From NCBI GenBank assembly GCA_021786915.1, contig JAJYMP010000129.1:1-5591 (forward strand): 5,591 nt of DNA, given 5' to 3'. Position numbers and translations under genes: made by a program. The notes under the pieces are model-generated. The model was not told where the DNA came from. It worked only from the letters and a program-made list of their open reading frames with translations, and ran no database searches. Source of the stretch: Chloroflexota bacterium (GTDB taxonomy: Bacteria > Chloroflexota > Limnocylindria > Limnocylindrales > CSP1-4). Positions 1 to 5,591 of the stretch are shown one piece after another (the stretch's first letter is position 1; each line of letters starts with the position of its first letter).

Positions 1-1
1 G

Positions 2-709
2 GCCGTCGGCGAGCACCAGCCCTCGCGGATCGCGACGCTGGCGGGCCTGAAGAGCGCCTCGGCCGTGGCGCCATACCTGGAGCGCCTGATCCGCCTTGAA
101 CTGGTGGAGCGTCGGACGCTTCCGACGGAGGCGTCCGCGCCGCGCCCTCGGATCAGCCGGTACGTCCTGGCAGACCCGTACCTGCGCTTCTACTTCGCGC
201 TCGTCGACCCGTGGCGGAGCGCGATCCTTCTTGGTCAGGGCGCGCGTGTCCTCGACGAGCTGTGGCCGATCAGCTTCGATGCCCACGTGAGCCGGGTCTT
301 CGAGGACGTCGCCGCGCAGTACGTGCGGCGTCTGTCGGGTGCCGGCGAGCTGCCGGTGCTCGGGTCGGTCGGCCAGCACTGGCTCGAGGGTGGGGATGTC
401 GACGTCGTCGGCGTCGCGGGCAGCCGGGTCCTCGTCGTGGGGTCTGCGAAGTGGAGCCGGGAGTTTGTGAAGCCGGGCCACCTGCAGGACCTTCGGCGCG
501 ACGCGACCACCATCGTCCGGGGCGGCGAGCCCACGTATCTCCTCTTCTCGCGATCGGGCTTCGACCCGGCGCTGCGATCCGTTCCCGGCGTGCGACTCGT
601 CGGTCCGGCCGAGATGTTCCGCGCGGCGCTCGATTACGAGGCCGGCCGGTTCCTGCGGGCGGGGCGCGAGGAGGCAGTGACGGCTGACCTGACACATTCA
701 CCCGTGTAA
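2..709 (+). CDS. AAA-family ATP-binding protein, C-terminal part (winged helix plus DUF234 domain), 5' partial
   Basis: The frame is open from base 2 with no stop, so the gene begins left of the window. GTG at 65 is an internal valine codon, because the helix-turn-helix segment (IATLAGLKSASAVAPYLERL) begins before it. The order is winged helix with wing (IRLELVERR), then the linker SRYVLADPYLRFYF, then a DUF234-type domain (from about base 270). This is the usual C-terminal half of archaeal-type ATPases, whose Walker A and B motifs would lie upstream and are not visible here. DUF234 belongs to the PD-(D/E)XK nuclease-like fold. The core is visible as GGDVDVVGV at 389-415 followed by VLVVGSAKW at 428-454. 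The usual GECKW-like motif here reads GSAKW, so the acidic residue is replaced by serine while the lysine remains. Such proteins are frequent in accessory and defence regions, but their role is poorly known. A 45-bp gap separates it from res on the same strand, so co-transcription is possible. Confidence 0.8.
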   Translation, partial: AVGEHQPSRIATLAGLKSASAVAPYLERLIRLELVERRTLPTEASAPRPRISRYVLADPYLRFYFALVDPWRSAILLGQGARVLDELWPISFDAHVSRVFEDVAAQYVRRLSGAGELPVLGSVGQHWLEGGDVDVVGVAGSRVLVVGSAKWSREFVKPGHLQDLRRDATTIVRGGEPTYLLFSRSGFDPALRSVPGVRLVGPAEMFRAALDYEAGRFLRAGREEAVTADLTHSPV

Positions 710-742
710 GCTTGGCCGCGTCAGCGCACGCTTGACCGCCAC

Positions 743-750
743 GGAGGGGG
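743..750 (+). promoter_or_regulatory. Ribosome binding site for res
   Basis: GGAGGGGG is a strong Shine-Dalgarno sequence. Its GGAGG core ends 7 nt before the GTG at 755 and supports that codon as the start. A weak promoter-like pair, CTGACC at 684-689 and TAAGCT at 707-712 with a 17-bp spacer, lies upstream and overlaps the end of the previous gene. It could drive res, but it matches consensus only partly and is not called separately. Confidence 0.7.
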
Positions 751-754
751 ACTC

Positions 755-3733
755 GTGCCGCCGGTCGTCATCGAGAACCCGATCCTGAACTCGCCCTACC
801 GGGTGCCCAGCCGGCACTTCCGGTTCAGCGAGGACGGCATCACGAGCGACATCGTCGATGGCCGCCGCCGCAGCACGTACTTCGTCCCGATCCCTCAGCC
901 CAGGAAGAAGGGCAAAGGCCAGCAGCTCGCGCTTCCCGGCGAGAGCTGGACGGCCGAGCGCATGGAGTCGAACGATTTCATCAACCGGATCCGCGAGCAC
1001 GTCGACGCCTGGCGCCGGACCCGCTACCAGGGCGTCACCCGGATCACCCGCGAACTCCTCGACTACTGGCAAGACCCCGAGCGCCAGCGCCCGCTCTTCT
1101 TCTGCCAGATCGAGGCGCTCGAGACGGCGATCTTCCTGGCCGAGGTTGCCGGCCACCGCGAGCCGTGGATCGAGAACCGACTCCGCGAGGGCAACGACAG
1201 GCACAACCCGGGCCTCTACCGGATCGCGTTCAAGATGGCAACCGGTTCCGGCAAGACCGTCGTCATGGCCATGCTCATCGCCTGGCAGGCGCTCAACAAG
1301 CTGGCCAATCCCCAGGACAAGCGCTTCTCGGACGCGTTCCTGGTCGTCACCCCGGGCATCACGATCCGCGACCGCCTCCGCGTCCTCCTCCCCAACGACC
1401 CGGGCAACTTCTACCTCGAGCGCGACATCGTCACCCCGGAGCAGCACCGCCAGCTGGGGCAGGCGAAGATCCTCATCACCAACTACCATGCCTTCATCCG
1501 GCGCGACACGCTCGAAGGGTCCACTCTCACGAAGAAGGTCCTCGCCGGCCCGGACGGCGAGACCGATCGCTTCAAGGAGACCCCGGACGAGATGGTCCGG
1601 CGGATCCTCCGGAGCGCCTTCGGCAGCAAGCGCAACGTCATCGTCCTCAACGACGAGGCCCACCACTGCTACCAGTCCGCGCCTCCCGCGGAGGCGGAAG
1701 GACCGGAAACCAGGCTCACGGCGGACGAGAAGGCCGAGGCGAAGAAGCTGGCCGAGACCGCTCGCGTCTGGCTCGAGGGCCTCCGGGCGGTCCAGGGCAA
1801 GGTCGGCATCCGGGCCATCTACGACCTCTCGGCGACCCCCTTCTTCCTGCGCGGCTCCGGGTACAAGGAGGGCACCCTCTTCCCGTGGGTGGTCTCGGAT
1901 TTCAGCCTGATCGATGCGATCGAGTCGGGCGTTGTGAAGATCCCCCGGGTGCCCGTGGCGGACGATTCGATGACCGGCGAGTCACCCACCTACCGCGACC
2001 TGTGGGTCCGGATCCGCGAGGAGCTGCCCAGGAAAGGCCGGACCACCGAATCGATCCAGGGCGAGCCGATCCTGCCCAAGGAGCTCGAAGGCGCGCTGAC
2101 CAGCCTGTACGGCAACTACCGCCGCTCGCACGAGGCGTGGCAGAAGGCCGGCAGCGGCACCCCGCCCGTCTTCATCGTGGTCTGCAGCAACACGAACGTC
2201 AGCAAGGCGGTCTTCGACTGGATCGCCGGCTGGCGCAAGGAGCTCCCGGACGGCGGCGAGGCGCTCGTGCCGGGCAACCTCGACCTGTTCTCCAACGTTG
2301 CGGACGGGCGCTGGATCGACCGCCCGAACACGCTCCTCATCGACTCTGCTCAGCTCGAATCCGGCGAGGCGATGGACCCCGCGTTCAAGAAGATCGCCGC
2401 CGCCGAGATCGAGGAGTTCAAGCGCGAGTTCCGGCTGCGCTACCCGGGCCGCTCGGTCGAGGAGATCACTGACGAGGACCTCCTGCGCGAGGTGATGAAC
2501 ACGATCGGCAAGCCCGGCCGCCTGGGCGAGCAGGTGCGCTGCGTCGTCTCGGTCTCGATGCTCACCGAGGGCTGGGACGCGAACACGGTCACCCACATCC
2601 TCGGCGTCCGGGCATTCGGGACCCAGCTCCTGTGCGAGCAGGTGGTGGGCCGTGGCCTGCGGCGGGTGAGCTACGACGCGGACCCCGCCGGGATGTTCGA
2701 GCCGGAGTACGCGGAGGTCTATGGCGTCCCGTTCAGCTTCATCCCGACCGTGGGCAGCTCGAAGCCGCCCACCCAGAAGCAGACCCGCCGGGTCTACGCG
2801 TTGCCCGAACGAGCGCACCTGGAGCTGACCTTCCCGCGGGTCGTCGGTTACCGGTTCGCGCTGCCGACCGACCGCCTGTCGGCCGCCTTCACCGACGACT
2901 CGACCAAGATCCTCTCGACCGAAGAGGTCCCCACCCTGGTCGAGGTCCACCCGATCGCCGGCGAGCGCGTCATCGACGACCTCGGCGAGCTCGAGCGTCG
3001 GCGCGACCAGGAGGTCATCTTCCGGATCACGAAGCGGACGCTCGATACCTACTTCCGGGCGGACGATGGCTCGGAGCGACCCTGGCTCTTCGGCCAGCTC
3101 CTGCCGATCGTCGAGCGCTGGTACCGCGACTGCGTCGTGACCAAGGACGGCACGTTCAAGCAGATGCTCCTGCTCAGCCAGTGGGAGCGCGACGCGGCCG
3201 ATCGGATCCACCGGGCGATCTCGCGCGGGACCGAGGGCGAACGGCGCCTGCTCCCGATCCTCGCCGCGTACGACGCCGTGGGCTCCACCCGCTTCGTCGA
3301 CTTCAGCTCGACGAAGGCCGTCTTCACGACCGAGAAGAGCCACCTCAACTCCCTCGTCCTCGACTCGACCTGGGAGGCGAAGGTGGGCTTCGCCCTCGAC
3401 CACATGCCCGAGGTCATCGCCTACGCCAAGAACCAGGGCCTGAACCTGAAGATCCCCTACACGTTCGAGGGCGAGGCGGCGAACTATCTGCCGGACCTCC
3501 TCGTCCGCTTCGATGACGGCGGACCGGAGCCTCTCAACCTCATCGTCGAGGTGACCGGCGAGCGGAAGAAGGAGAAGGCGGCCAAGGTGGCGGCCGCCCA
3601 GACCTACTGGATCCCGGCCGTGAACAACCACGGCGGCTTCGGCCGCTGGGCGTTCTACGAGGTGACCGACCCGGAGAACGCCGCGACCGGCATCCGCGAC
3701 CACGTCCGCTCGCTCGCGGGAGCCCGCGCGTGA
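755..3733 (+). CDS. res: Type III-style restriction endonuclease subunit (Res), DEAD/DEAH helicase with C-terminal nuclease region
   Basis: The 992-residue protein is complete, with a GTG start 7 nt after a strong ribosome binding site. The N terminus (ENPILNSPYRVPSRHFRF, GITSDIVDGRR, YFVPIPQPRKK) matches my recollection of the large Res family called BPTD_3080-type restriction endonucleases. Superfamily 2 helicase motifs follow in order: Walker A MATGSGKT at residues 161-168, DEAH at 300-303, SAT within LSATPFF at 358-364, SMLTEGWDAN at 601-610, and the arginine-finger motif EQVVGRGLRR at 628-637. The C terminus has a PD-(D/E)XK-like pattern: YLPDLLVRF at 911-919 with D914, then NLIVEVTGERK at 928-938 with E932. 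The usual lysine of the E-x-K element is threonine (T934), although KK at 938-939 follows closely. By family knowledge Res hydrolyses ATP, translocates along DNA and cuts it, and needs the Mod partner for recognition. Mod is encoded downstream but is interrupted. No frameshift or internal stop is seen. Two 20-codon samples (1802-1861, 3302-3361) contain no codon ending in A or T, so the gene looks well adapted to a high-GC genome. Confidence 0.9.
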   Translation: MPPVVIENPILNSPYRVPSRHFRFSEDGITSDIVDGRRRSTYFVPIPQPRKKGKGQQLALPGESWTAERMESNDFINRIREHVDAWRRTRYQGVTRITRELLDYWQDPERQRPLFFCQIEALETAIFLAEVAGHREPWIENRLREGNDRHNPGLYRIAFKMATGSGKTVVMAMLIAWQALNKLANPQDKRFSDAFLVVTPGITIRDRLRVLLPNDPGNFYLERDIVTPEQHRQLGQAKILITNYHAFIRRDTLEGSTLTKKVLAGPDGETDRFKETPDEMVRRILRSAFGSKRNVIVLNDEAHHCYQSAPPAEAEGPETRLTADEKAEAKKLAETARVWLEGLRAVQGKVGIRAIYDLSATPFFLRGSGYKEGTLFPWVVSDFSLIDAIESGVVKIPRVPVADDSMTGESPTYRDLWVRIREELPRKGRTTESIQGEPILPKELEGALTSLYGNYRRSHEAWQKAGSGTPPVFIVVCSNTNVSKAVFDWIAGWRKELPDGGEALVPGNLDLFSNVADGRWIDRPNTLLIDSAQLESGEAMDPAFKKIAAAEIEEFKREFRLRYPGRSVEEITDEDLLREVMNTIGKPGRLGEQVRCVVSVSMLTEGWDANTVTHILGVRAFGTQLLCEQVVGRGLRRVSYDADPAGMFEPEYAEVYGVPFSFIPTVGSSKPPTQKQTRRVYALPERAHLELTFPRVVGYRFALPTDRLSAAFTDDSTKILSTEEVPTLVEVHPIAGERVIDDLGELERRRDQEVIFRITKRTLDTYFRADDGSERPWLFGQLLPIVERWYRDCVVTKDGTFKQMLLLSQWERDAADRIHRAISRGTEGERRLLPILAAYDAVGSTRFVDFSSTKAVFTTEKSHLNSLVLDSTWEAKVGFALDHMPEVIAYAKNQGLNLKIPYTFEGEAANYLPDLLVRFDDGGPEPLNLIVEVTGERKKEKAAKVAAAQTYWIPAVNNHGGFGRWAFYEVTDPENAATGIRDHVRSLAGARA

Positions 3734-3740
3734 GCCGGGT

Positions 3741-4229
3741 TCAGGGTCCGGGCGCCTCGACGACCCGGATCGGCTCGTCCTCGAGCGCGCCGCGCGCCAT
3801 GCCCACGAGCGGTCGGCCCCACACGACCGGTGCGATCCGCCCGGTCGCGGTCCGGCAGTCGATCGTGAGCGACTCCGGGTGCCACTGCTCGCGAATTCCG
3901 TCGAGCGCGAACCGGAGTGCCTCGCGAATGGTCGGGAACCGGCCGACTTCGCCGATCGTGAGGTGCGTCACGACGAAGAACGGCTCGCCCTCGGTCGCCG
4001 CGTCGAACCCCTGGTCCTCGAGCGCACGGATCCAGCGTGGGGGCGTCCACCCAGGTGGCTGTCCATCGGCGGCGAGTGTGTACCCATCCACAAGTCGACC
4101 GGCCATCCAGCCACGTTCCAGCGGTGAGCCCGGCGCAGATCGGGTGGGGGTGGTCAGCCCGAGCGGGTCCTGGAGGACGGATGCCGCCTCATCGGGCGTG
4201 ACGGCAGCCTTAGGAACCTTCGTACGCAT
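3741..4229 (-). CDS. Unrecognised 162-aa protein in the antitoxin position of a BrnT cassette
   Basis: I do not recognise this protein as a whole. It starts with ATG at 4229, 20 nt inside the end of brnT in a different frame, which suggests one transcript and translational coupling; no strong ribosome binding site is visible. It ends at TGA 3741-3743, 7 bp from the converging res stop. There is no signal peptide or membrane segment. Residues 11-53 (TPDEAASVLQDPLGL, then GWMAGRLVDGY) resemble the N-terminal half of BrnT proteins, including EAAxVLxD as in the adjacent toxin. The rest (WTPPRWIRALEDQGFD at 61-76, FFVVTHLTIGEVGRFPTIRE at 84-103, then a helix-like stretch to about 115) has no motif I can name. 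It lacks the ribbon-helix-helix end of BrnA antitoxins and is longer than BrnA (usually about 80-100 aa). Position makes an antitoxin role possible. Other options are a second toxin-like protein or an unrelated passenger gene. Mostly G/C-ending codons and balanced residue use support real coding. Confidence 0.65.
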   Translation of the reverse strand: MRTKVPKAAVTPDEAASVLQDPLGLTTPTRSAPGSPLERGWMAGRLVDGYTLAADGQPPGWTPPRWIRALEDQGFDAATEGEPFFVVTHLTIGEVGRFPTIREALRFALDGIREQWHPESLTIDCRTATGRIAPVVWGRPLVGMARGALEDEPIRVVEAPGP

Positions 4230-4485
4230 GTCGTTCGCGCTTCGTGGCGCGCCGTGCGGAAATCACCCTGATCGTACCTCCCGACAATCCGAATGTCACG
4301 ACAAGGATCCGGCCGCGGTACGATCGGCCAACCGTCCGGTATCGGTCCCCAGTGGTCGAGTGCGCGACATCCTCGACAGTGTCGCCGTGCCAATCGTCGA
4401 GGACCGTGGCGGCCTCCTCGAACGAAATGCCTCGCTTGCGGACGGTGCTGCGAGCTTTCGCCGGGTCCCAGTCGATCTCAGACAC
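4210..4485 (-). CDS. brnT: BrnT-family ribonuclease toxin of a type II toxin-antitoxin system
   Basis: The 91-residue protein has the BrnT layout throughout. The N-terminal signature WDPAKARSTVRKRGISFEEA (residues 6-25) is followed by AATVLDD, a variable loop with a histidine (H42), a central TVGRSYRGRILVVTF (51-65), and the C-terminal signature RVISARRATKRER (73-85). Length is normal for the family. BrnT adopts a RelE-like fold and acts as a cytoplasmic RNase that stops growth until bound by BrnA, and the BrnTA complex usually represses its own promoter. The start is GTG at 4485 (GTG TCT GAG). I see no good ribosome binding site before it, so a leaderless or weakly translated message is possible. 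The next gene overlaps its end by 20 nt but does not look like BrnA. The cassette lies antisense between res and mod. Of 91 codons, 24 end in A or T, far more than in res samples, which hints at a separate origin. The family call is firm; toxicity is inferred. Confidence 0.85.
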   Translation of the reverse strand: MSEIDWDPAKARSTVRKRGISFEEAATVLDDWHGDTVEDVAHSTTGDRYRTVGRSYRGRILVVTFGLSGGTIRVISARRATKRERHAYEGS

Positions 4486-4507
4486 ACGGCCGAGGCTAGC
4501 GCCGGGC

Positions 4508-4554
4508 CCTTACCTACCCCTTCGCTCGAACTCCACGGTGCCTTACTGGTAAGG
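4508..4554. promoter_or_regulatory. Candidate operator: three CCTTAC half-sites between divergent brnT and mod
   Basis: CCTTAC occurs at 4508-4513 and 4541-4546, and its reverse complement GTAAGG at 4549-4554. The last two form a perfect 6-bp inverted repeat with a 2-bp centre (4541-4554). The two direct copies start 33 bp apart, about three helical turns. The cluster lies in the 81-bp divergent region upstream of both brnT and mod. Toxin-antitoxin complexes commonly bind such palindromes for autoregulation, and binding here could also block mod initiation. The pattern is seen directly; the operator role is inferred. No clear -35/-10 pair could be assigned on either strand. Confidence 0.4.
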
Positions 4555-4560
4555 GGGAGA
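4553..4560 (+). promoter_or_regulatory. Ribosome binding site that decides the mod start
   Basis: GGGGGAGA ends 6 nt before TTG 4567, whereas ATG 4579 is 18 nt away and too distant. This favours TTG as the start. The site overlaps the right arm of the 4541-4554 palindrome by two bases, so a protein bound there would also affect initiation. A second purine-rich site (GGAGG, 4624-4628) precedes ATG 4639 and is the alternative. Confidence 0.5.
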
Positions 4561-4566
4561 TAAGCG

Positions 4567-5580
4567 TTGCCCCGCAGAATGACGAAGCCCGCCGGACCCG
4601 CCCGCGTGGAAGCCACGCGCCATGGAGGCGAGCAGCGGATGAACATCCCCACGGCCGAGCTCGAGGGGTTCGCCGAGGCCGACGAGCGGCGCCCGAAGAC
4701 CGTCCTCTACCCGCGCGACCCGTCGCTCGATCCCCAGCTCGTCTGGAAGGGCAAGGACGAGCAGGATCAGGCGGACCTCGCCGTCCCGTCCGTCCCGATC
4801 TACATCCAGGAGCACATCAGCCCCAAGGCGATCATCGAGGACCTGCGCGCGTCGACCGTGGCCGGCCGCGAGCAGCAGCTCGACCTCTTCTCCGACTTCA
4901 ACGGGATGGCCTTCGACCAGCGGGTGGACTTCTACCAGCACCCGATGAAGTGGTCGAACCGGCTGATCCTGGGCGACTCGCTCCTGGTGATGACCTCGCT
5001 GGCCGAGAAGGAGTGGCTCAAGGGGCAGGTCCAGATGATCTACCTGGACCCGCCCTACGGGATCAAGTTCGGCAGCAACTGGCAGGTCTCGACGCGCAAG
5101 CGCGACGTCAAGGACGGCAAGGCCGAAGATGCCACCCGCCAGCCCGAGCAGATCCGCGCCTTCCGCGACACGTGGGAGCTCGGCATCCACTCGTACCTGA
5201 GCTACCTGCGCGATCGGTTGGTGGTGGCCCGCGAGCTGCTCACCGAGTCGGGCTCGATCTTCGTCCAGATCGGCGACGAGAACGTGCACCTTGTGCGCTG
5301 CCTGCTCGACGAGGTGTTCGGCAGCGAGAACTTCGTCTCGGAGATTACGTTCGCGACGACAAGCGGTTTCGAGTCGGTCGAACTCGCTCATGCGGGCGCC
5401 TACCTGATCTGGTACGGCAAGCACCGTGGGGCCGGCGTCAAGGTGCGTCCGCTGTTCGAGCCCGTAGACAAGTCGGCGGGCTCAGGCGGCTATTGCGGAT
5501 TTCACGGGTTTTGGCCACCCGGTTTCACGGCAAATGGCCACCCTGTTTCGCCGGAATTGGCCACCCTGTTTCACGGGTAA
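4567..5580 (+). CDS. mod: Adenine-specific DNA methyltransferase (type III Mod-like), N-terminal part, interrupted by an insertion element
   Basis: The genuine part runs from TTG 4567 to about 5493 (309 residues). The frame then reads 28 foreign residues through insertion-element repeats to a TAA at 5578-5580. The start follows a good ribosome binding site, and the segment VEATRHGGEQRMNIPT before ATG 4639 looks like conserved protein, so the shorter start is less likely. Visible signatures are the family N terminus (DPSLDPQLVWKGKDEQD at 51-67, VPIYIQEHISPKAIIEDLRA at 76-95), NRLILGDSLLVM at 131-142, the catalytic DPPY at 161-164 in QMIYLDPPYGIKFGSNWQ, and SYLRDRLVVARELLTESGSIFVQIGDENVH at 212-241 (two adjacent conserved blocks). 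It would transfer a methyl group from SAM to adenine N6, protecting host DNA and guiding Res. Full-length relatives are much longer, as I recall about 900 residues. The target-recognition region and, if this is a beta-class enzyme, the FxGxG SAM-binding motif are missing. This copy is therefore probably a non-functional pseudogene. Confidence 0.85.
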   Translation: MPRRMTKPAGPARVEATRHGGEQRMNIPTAELEGFAEADERRPKTVLYPRDPSLDPQLVWKGKDEQDQADLAVPSVPIYIQEHISPKAIIEDLRASTVAGREQQLDLFSDFNGMAFDQRVDFYQHPMKWSNRLILGDSLLVMTSLAEKEWLKGQVQMIYLDPPYGIKFGSNWQVSTRKRDVKDGKAEDATRQPEQIRAFRDTWELGIHSYLSYLRDRLVVARELLTESGSIFVQIGDENVHLVRCLLDEVFGSENFVSEITFATTSGFESVELAHAGAYLIWYGKHRGAGVKVRPLFEPVDKSAGSGGYCGFHGFWPPGFTANGHPVSPELATLFHG

Positions 5581-5591
5581 TGGCCACCCCC
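5494..5591 (+). mobile_element. Terminal region of an IS21-like insertion sequence, truncated by the window end
   Basis: Mod similarity stops after the TAT codon at 5491-5493. The next bases, TGCGGATTTCACGGG, begin with the TG typical of IS21-family ends and lead into phased internal repeats of the TGGCCACCC / GTTTCAC type, which I associate with IS21-like elements upstream of istA. No transposase coding is inside the window, and the other end and target duplication cannot be seen. The boundary is set by loss of methyltransferase sequence and could be off by a few bases. Family assignment rests on the repeat pattern alone. Confidence 0.65.
5512..5591 (+). repeat. Four phased 23-bp repeats (TGGCCACCC core)
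   Basis: TGGCCACCC begins at 5512, 5535, 5558 and 5581, exactly 23 bp apart. Each complete unit continues with a (T/G)GTTTC(A/G)C-type half and a 4-5 base variable spacer, and the fourth is cut by the window end. A truncated fifth unit precedes them in phase, with TTTCACGGG at 5500-5508. TGGCCA within each core is itself palindromic. Such arrays at IS21 ends are thought to be transposase (IstA) binding sites. Confidence 0.9.

Noticed and set aside
698..1666. A long minus-strand open frame opposite the start of res.
   Set aside because: It is a shadow: high-GC codon bias on the plus strand suppresses antisense stops. The plus-strand product carries ordered helicase motifs.
1982..3703. A 573-codon minus-strand open frame opposite the second half of res.
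   Set aside because: Its composition is dominated by Val, Leu, Arg, Asp, Glu and Ala from reverse-complemented codons, with no recognisable motif; res explains the region.
3715..3728. GC-rich inverted repeat CGCGG-GAGC-CCGCG near the res stop, considered as a terminator.
   Set aside because: It lies inside the res coding sequence and no T-run follows on either side, so an intrinsic terminator cannot be supported.
4489..4498. TAGCCT-like -10 element on the minus strand just before brnT, which would make the message leaderless.
   Set aside because: No -35 match exists at proper spacing and the hexamer is a weak TANNNT match, so it is not called.
3730..4563. A 277-codon plus-strand frame that starts in a GTGA overlap with the res stop and ends just before mod, filling the res-mod gap like an operon gene.
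   Set aside because: Its translation is rich in Ser, Arg and Pro without any domain pattern, and it is antisense to a clear BrnT gene and a plausible coding partner. The fit of its ends appears accidental.
4543..5424. A 293-codon minus-strand open frame opposite mod.
   Set aside because: It is an antisense shadow of the methyltransferase, whose DPPY and neighbouring motifs are unmistakable.
5512..5591. Regularly spaced repeats considered as a CRISPR array.
   Set aside because: The period is only 23 bp, with 4-5 base variable spacers and cores of 9 bases. This is an IS-end binding array, not repeats with unique spacers of about 30 bp.

Overview
The window is high-GC bacterial DNA with dense coding, strong G/C preference at third codon positions, and GTG and TTG starts alongside ATG. 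That fits a high-GC lineage such as Actinobacteria or Chloroflexota, but nothing here fixes the taxon. Both ends cut through features: the left edge lies inside a gene, and the right edge lies inside a repeat tract that looks like the end of an insertion sequence. This would suit a short contig broken at a multicopy element.

Layout: (1) positions 2-709, plus strand, the C-terminal part of an archaeal-type AAA ATPase with a winged-helix segment and a DUF234 nuclease-like domain. (2) 755-3733, plus strand, a complete 992-residue type III-style restriction subunit (Res) with DEAD/DEAH helicase motifs and a C-terminal PD-(D/E)XK-like region. (3) 4485 down to 3741, minus strand, a two-gene cassette: a BrnT-family toxin (91 aa) overlapping by 20 nt an unrecognised 162-aa gene that sits where a BrnA antitoxin would be expected. 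(4) 4567 onward, plus strand, the N-terminal part of an adenine-specific DNA methyltransferase (Mod) with an intact DPPY motif. (5) From about 5494, the methyltransferase gene is broken by DNA carrying 23-bp phased repeats typical of an IS21-like terminus.

Together, Res and Mod would form a restriction-modification system, with Mod giving sequence recognition and protective methylation and Res giving translocation and cleavage. Two things are unusual. A toxin-antitoxin-like cassette on the opposite strand is lodged between res and mod, and mod is broken before its target-recognition region and, if it is a beta-class enzyme, before its SAM-binding motif. Type III Res normally needs Mod to find DNA, so the locus is probably inactive for restriction in this copy while res stays intact. 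The 81-bp divergent region between brnT and mod holds three copies of a CCTTAC half-site, two forming a palindrome that abuts the mod ribosome binding site, a candidate operator linking the two transcription units.

No tRNA, rRNA, CRISPR array or convincing intrinsic terminator was found, and no gene-free stretch exceeds 300 bases (gaps are 45, 7 and 81 bp).
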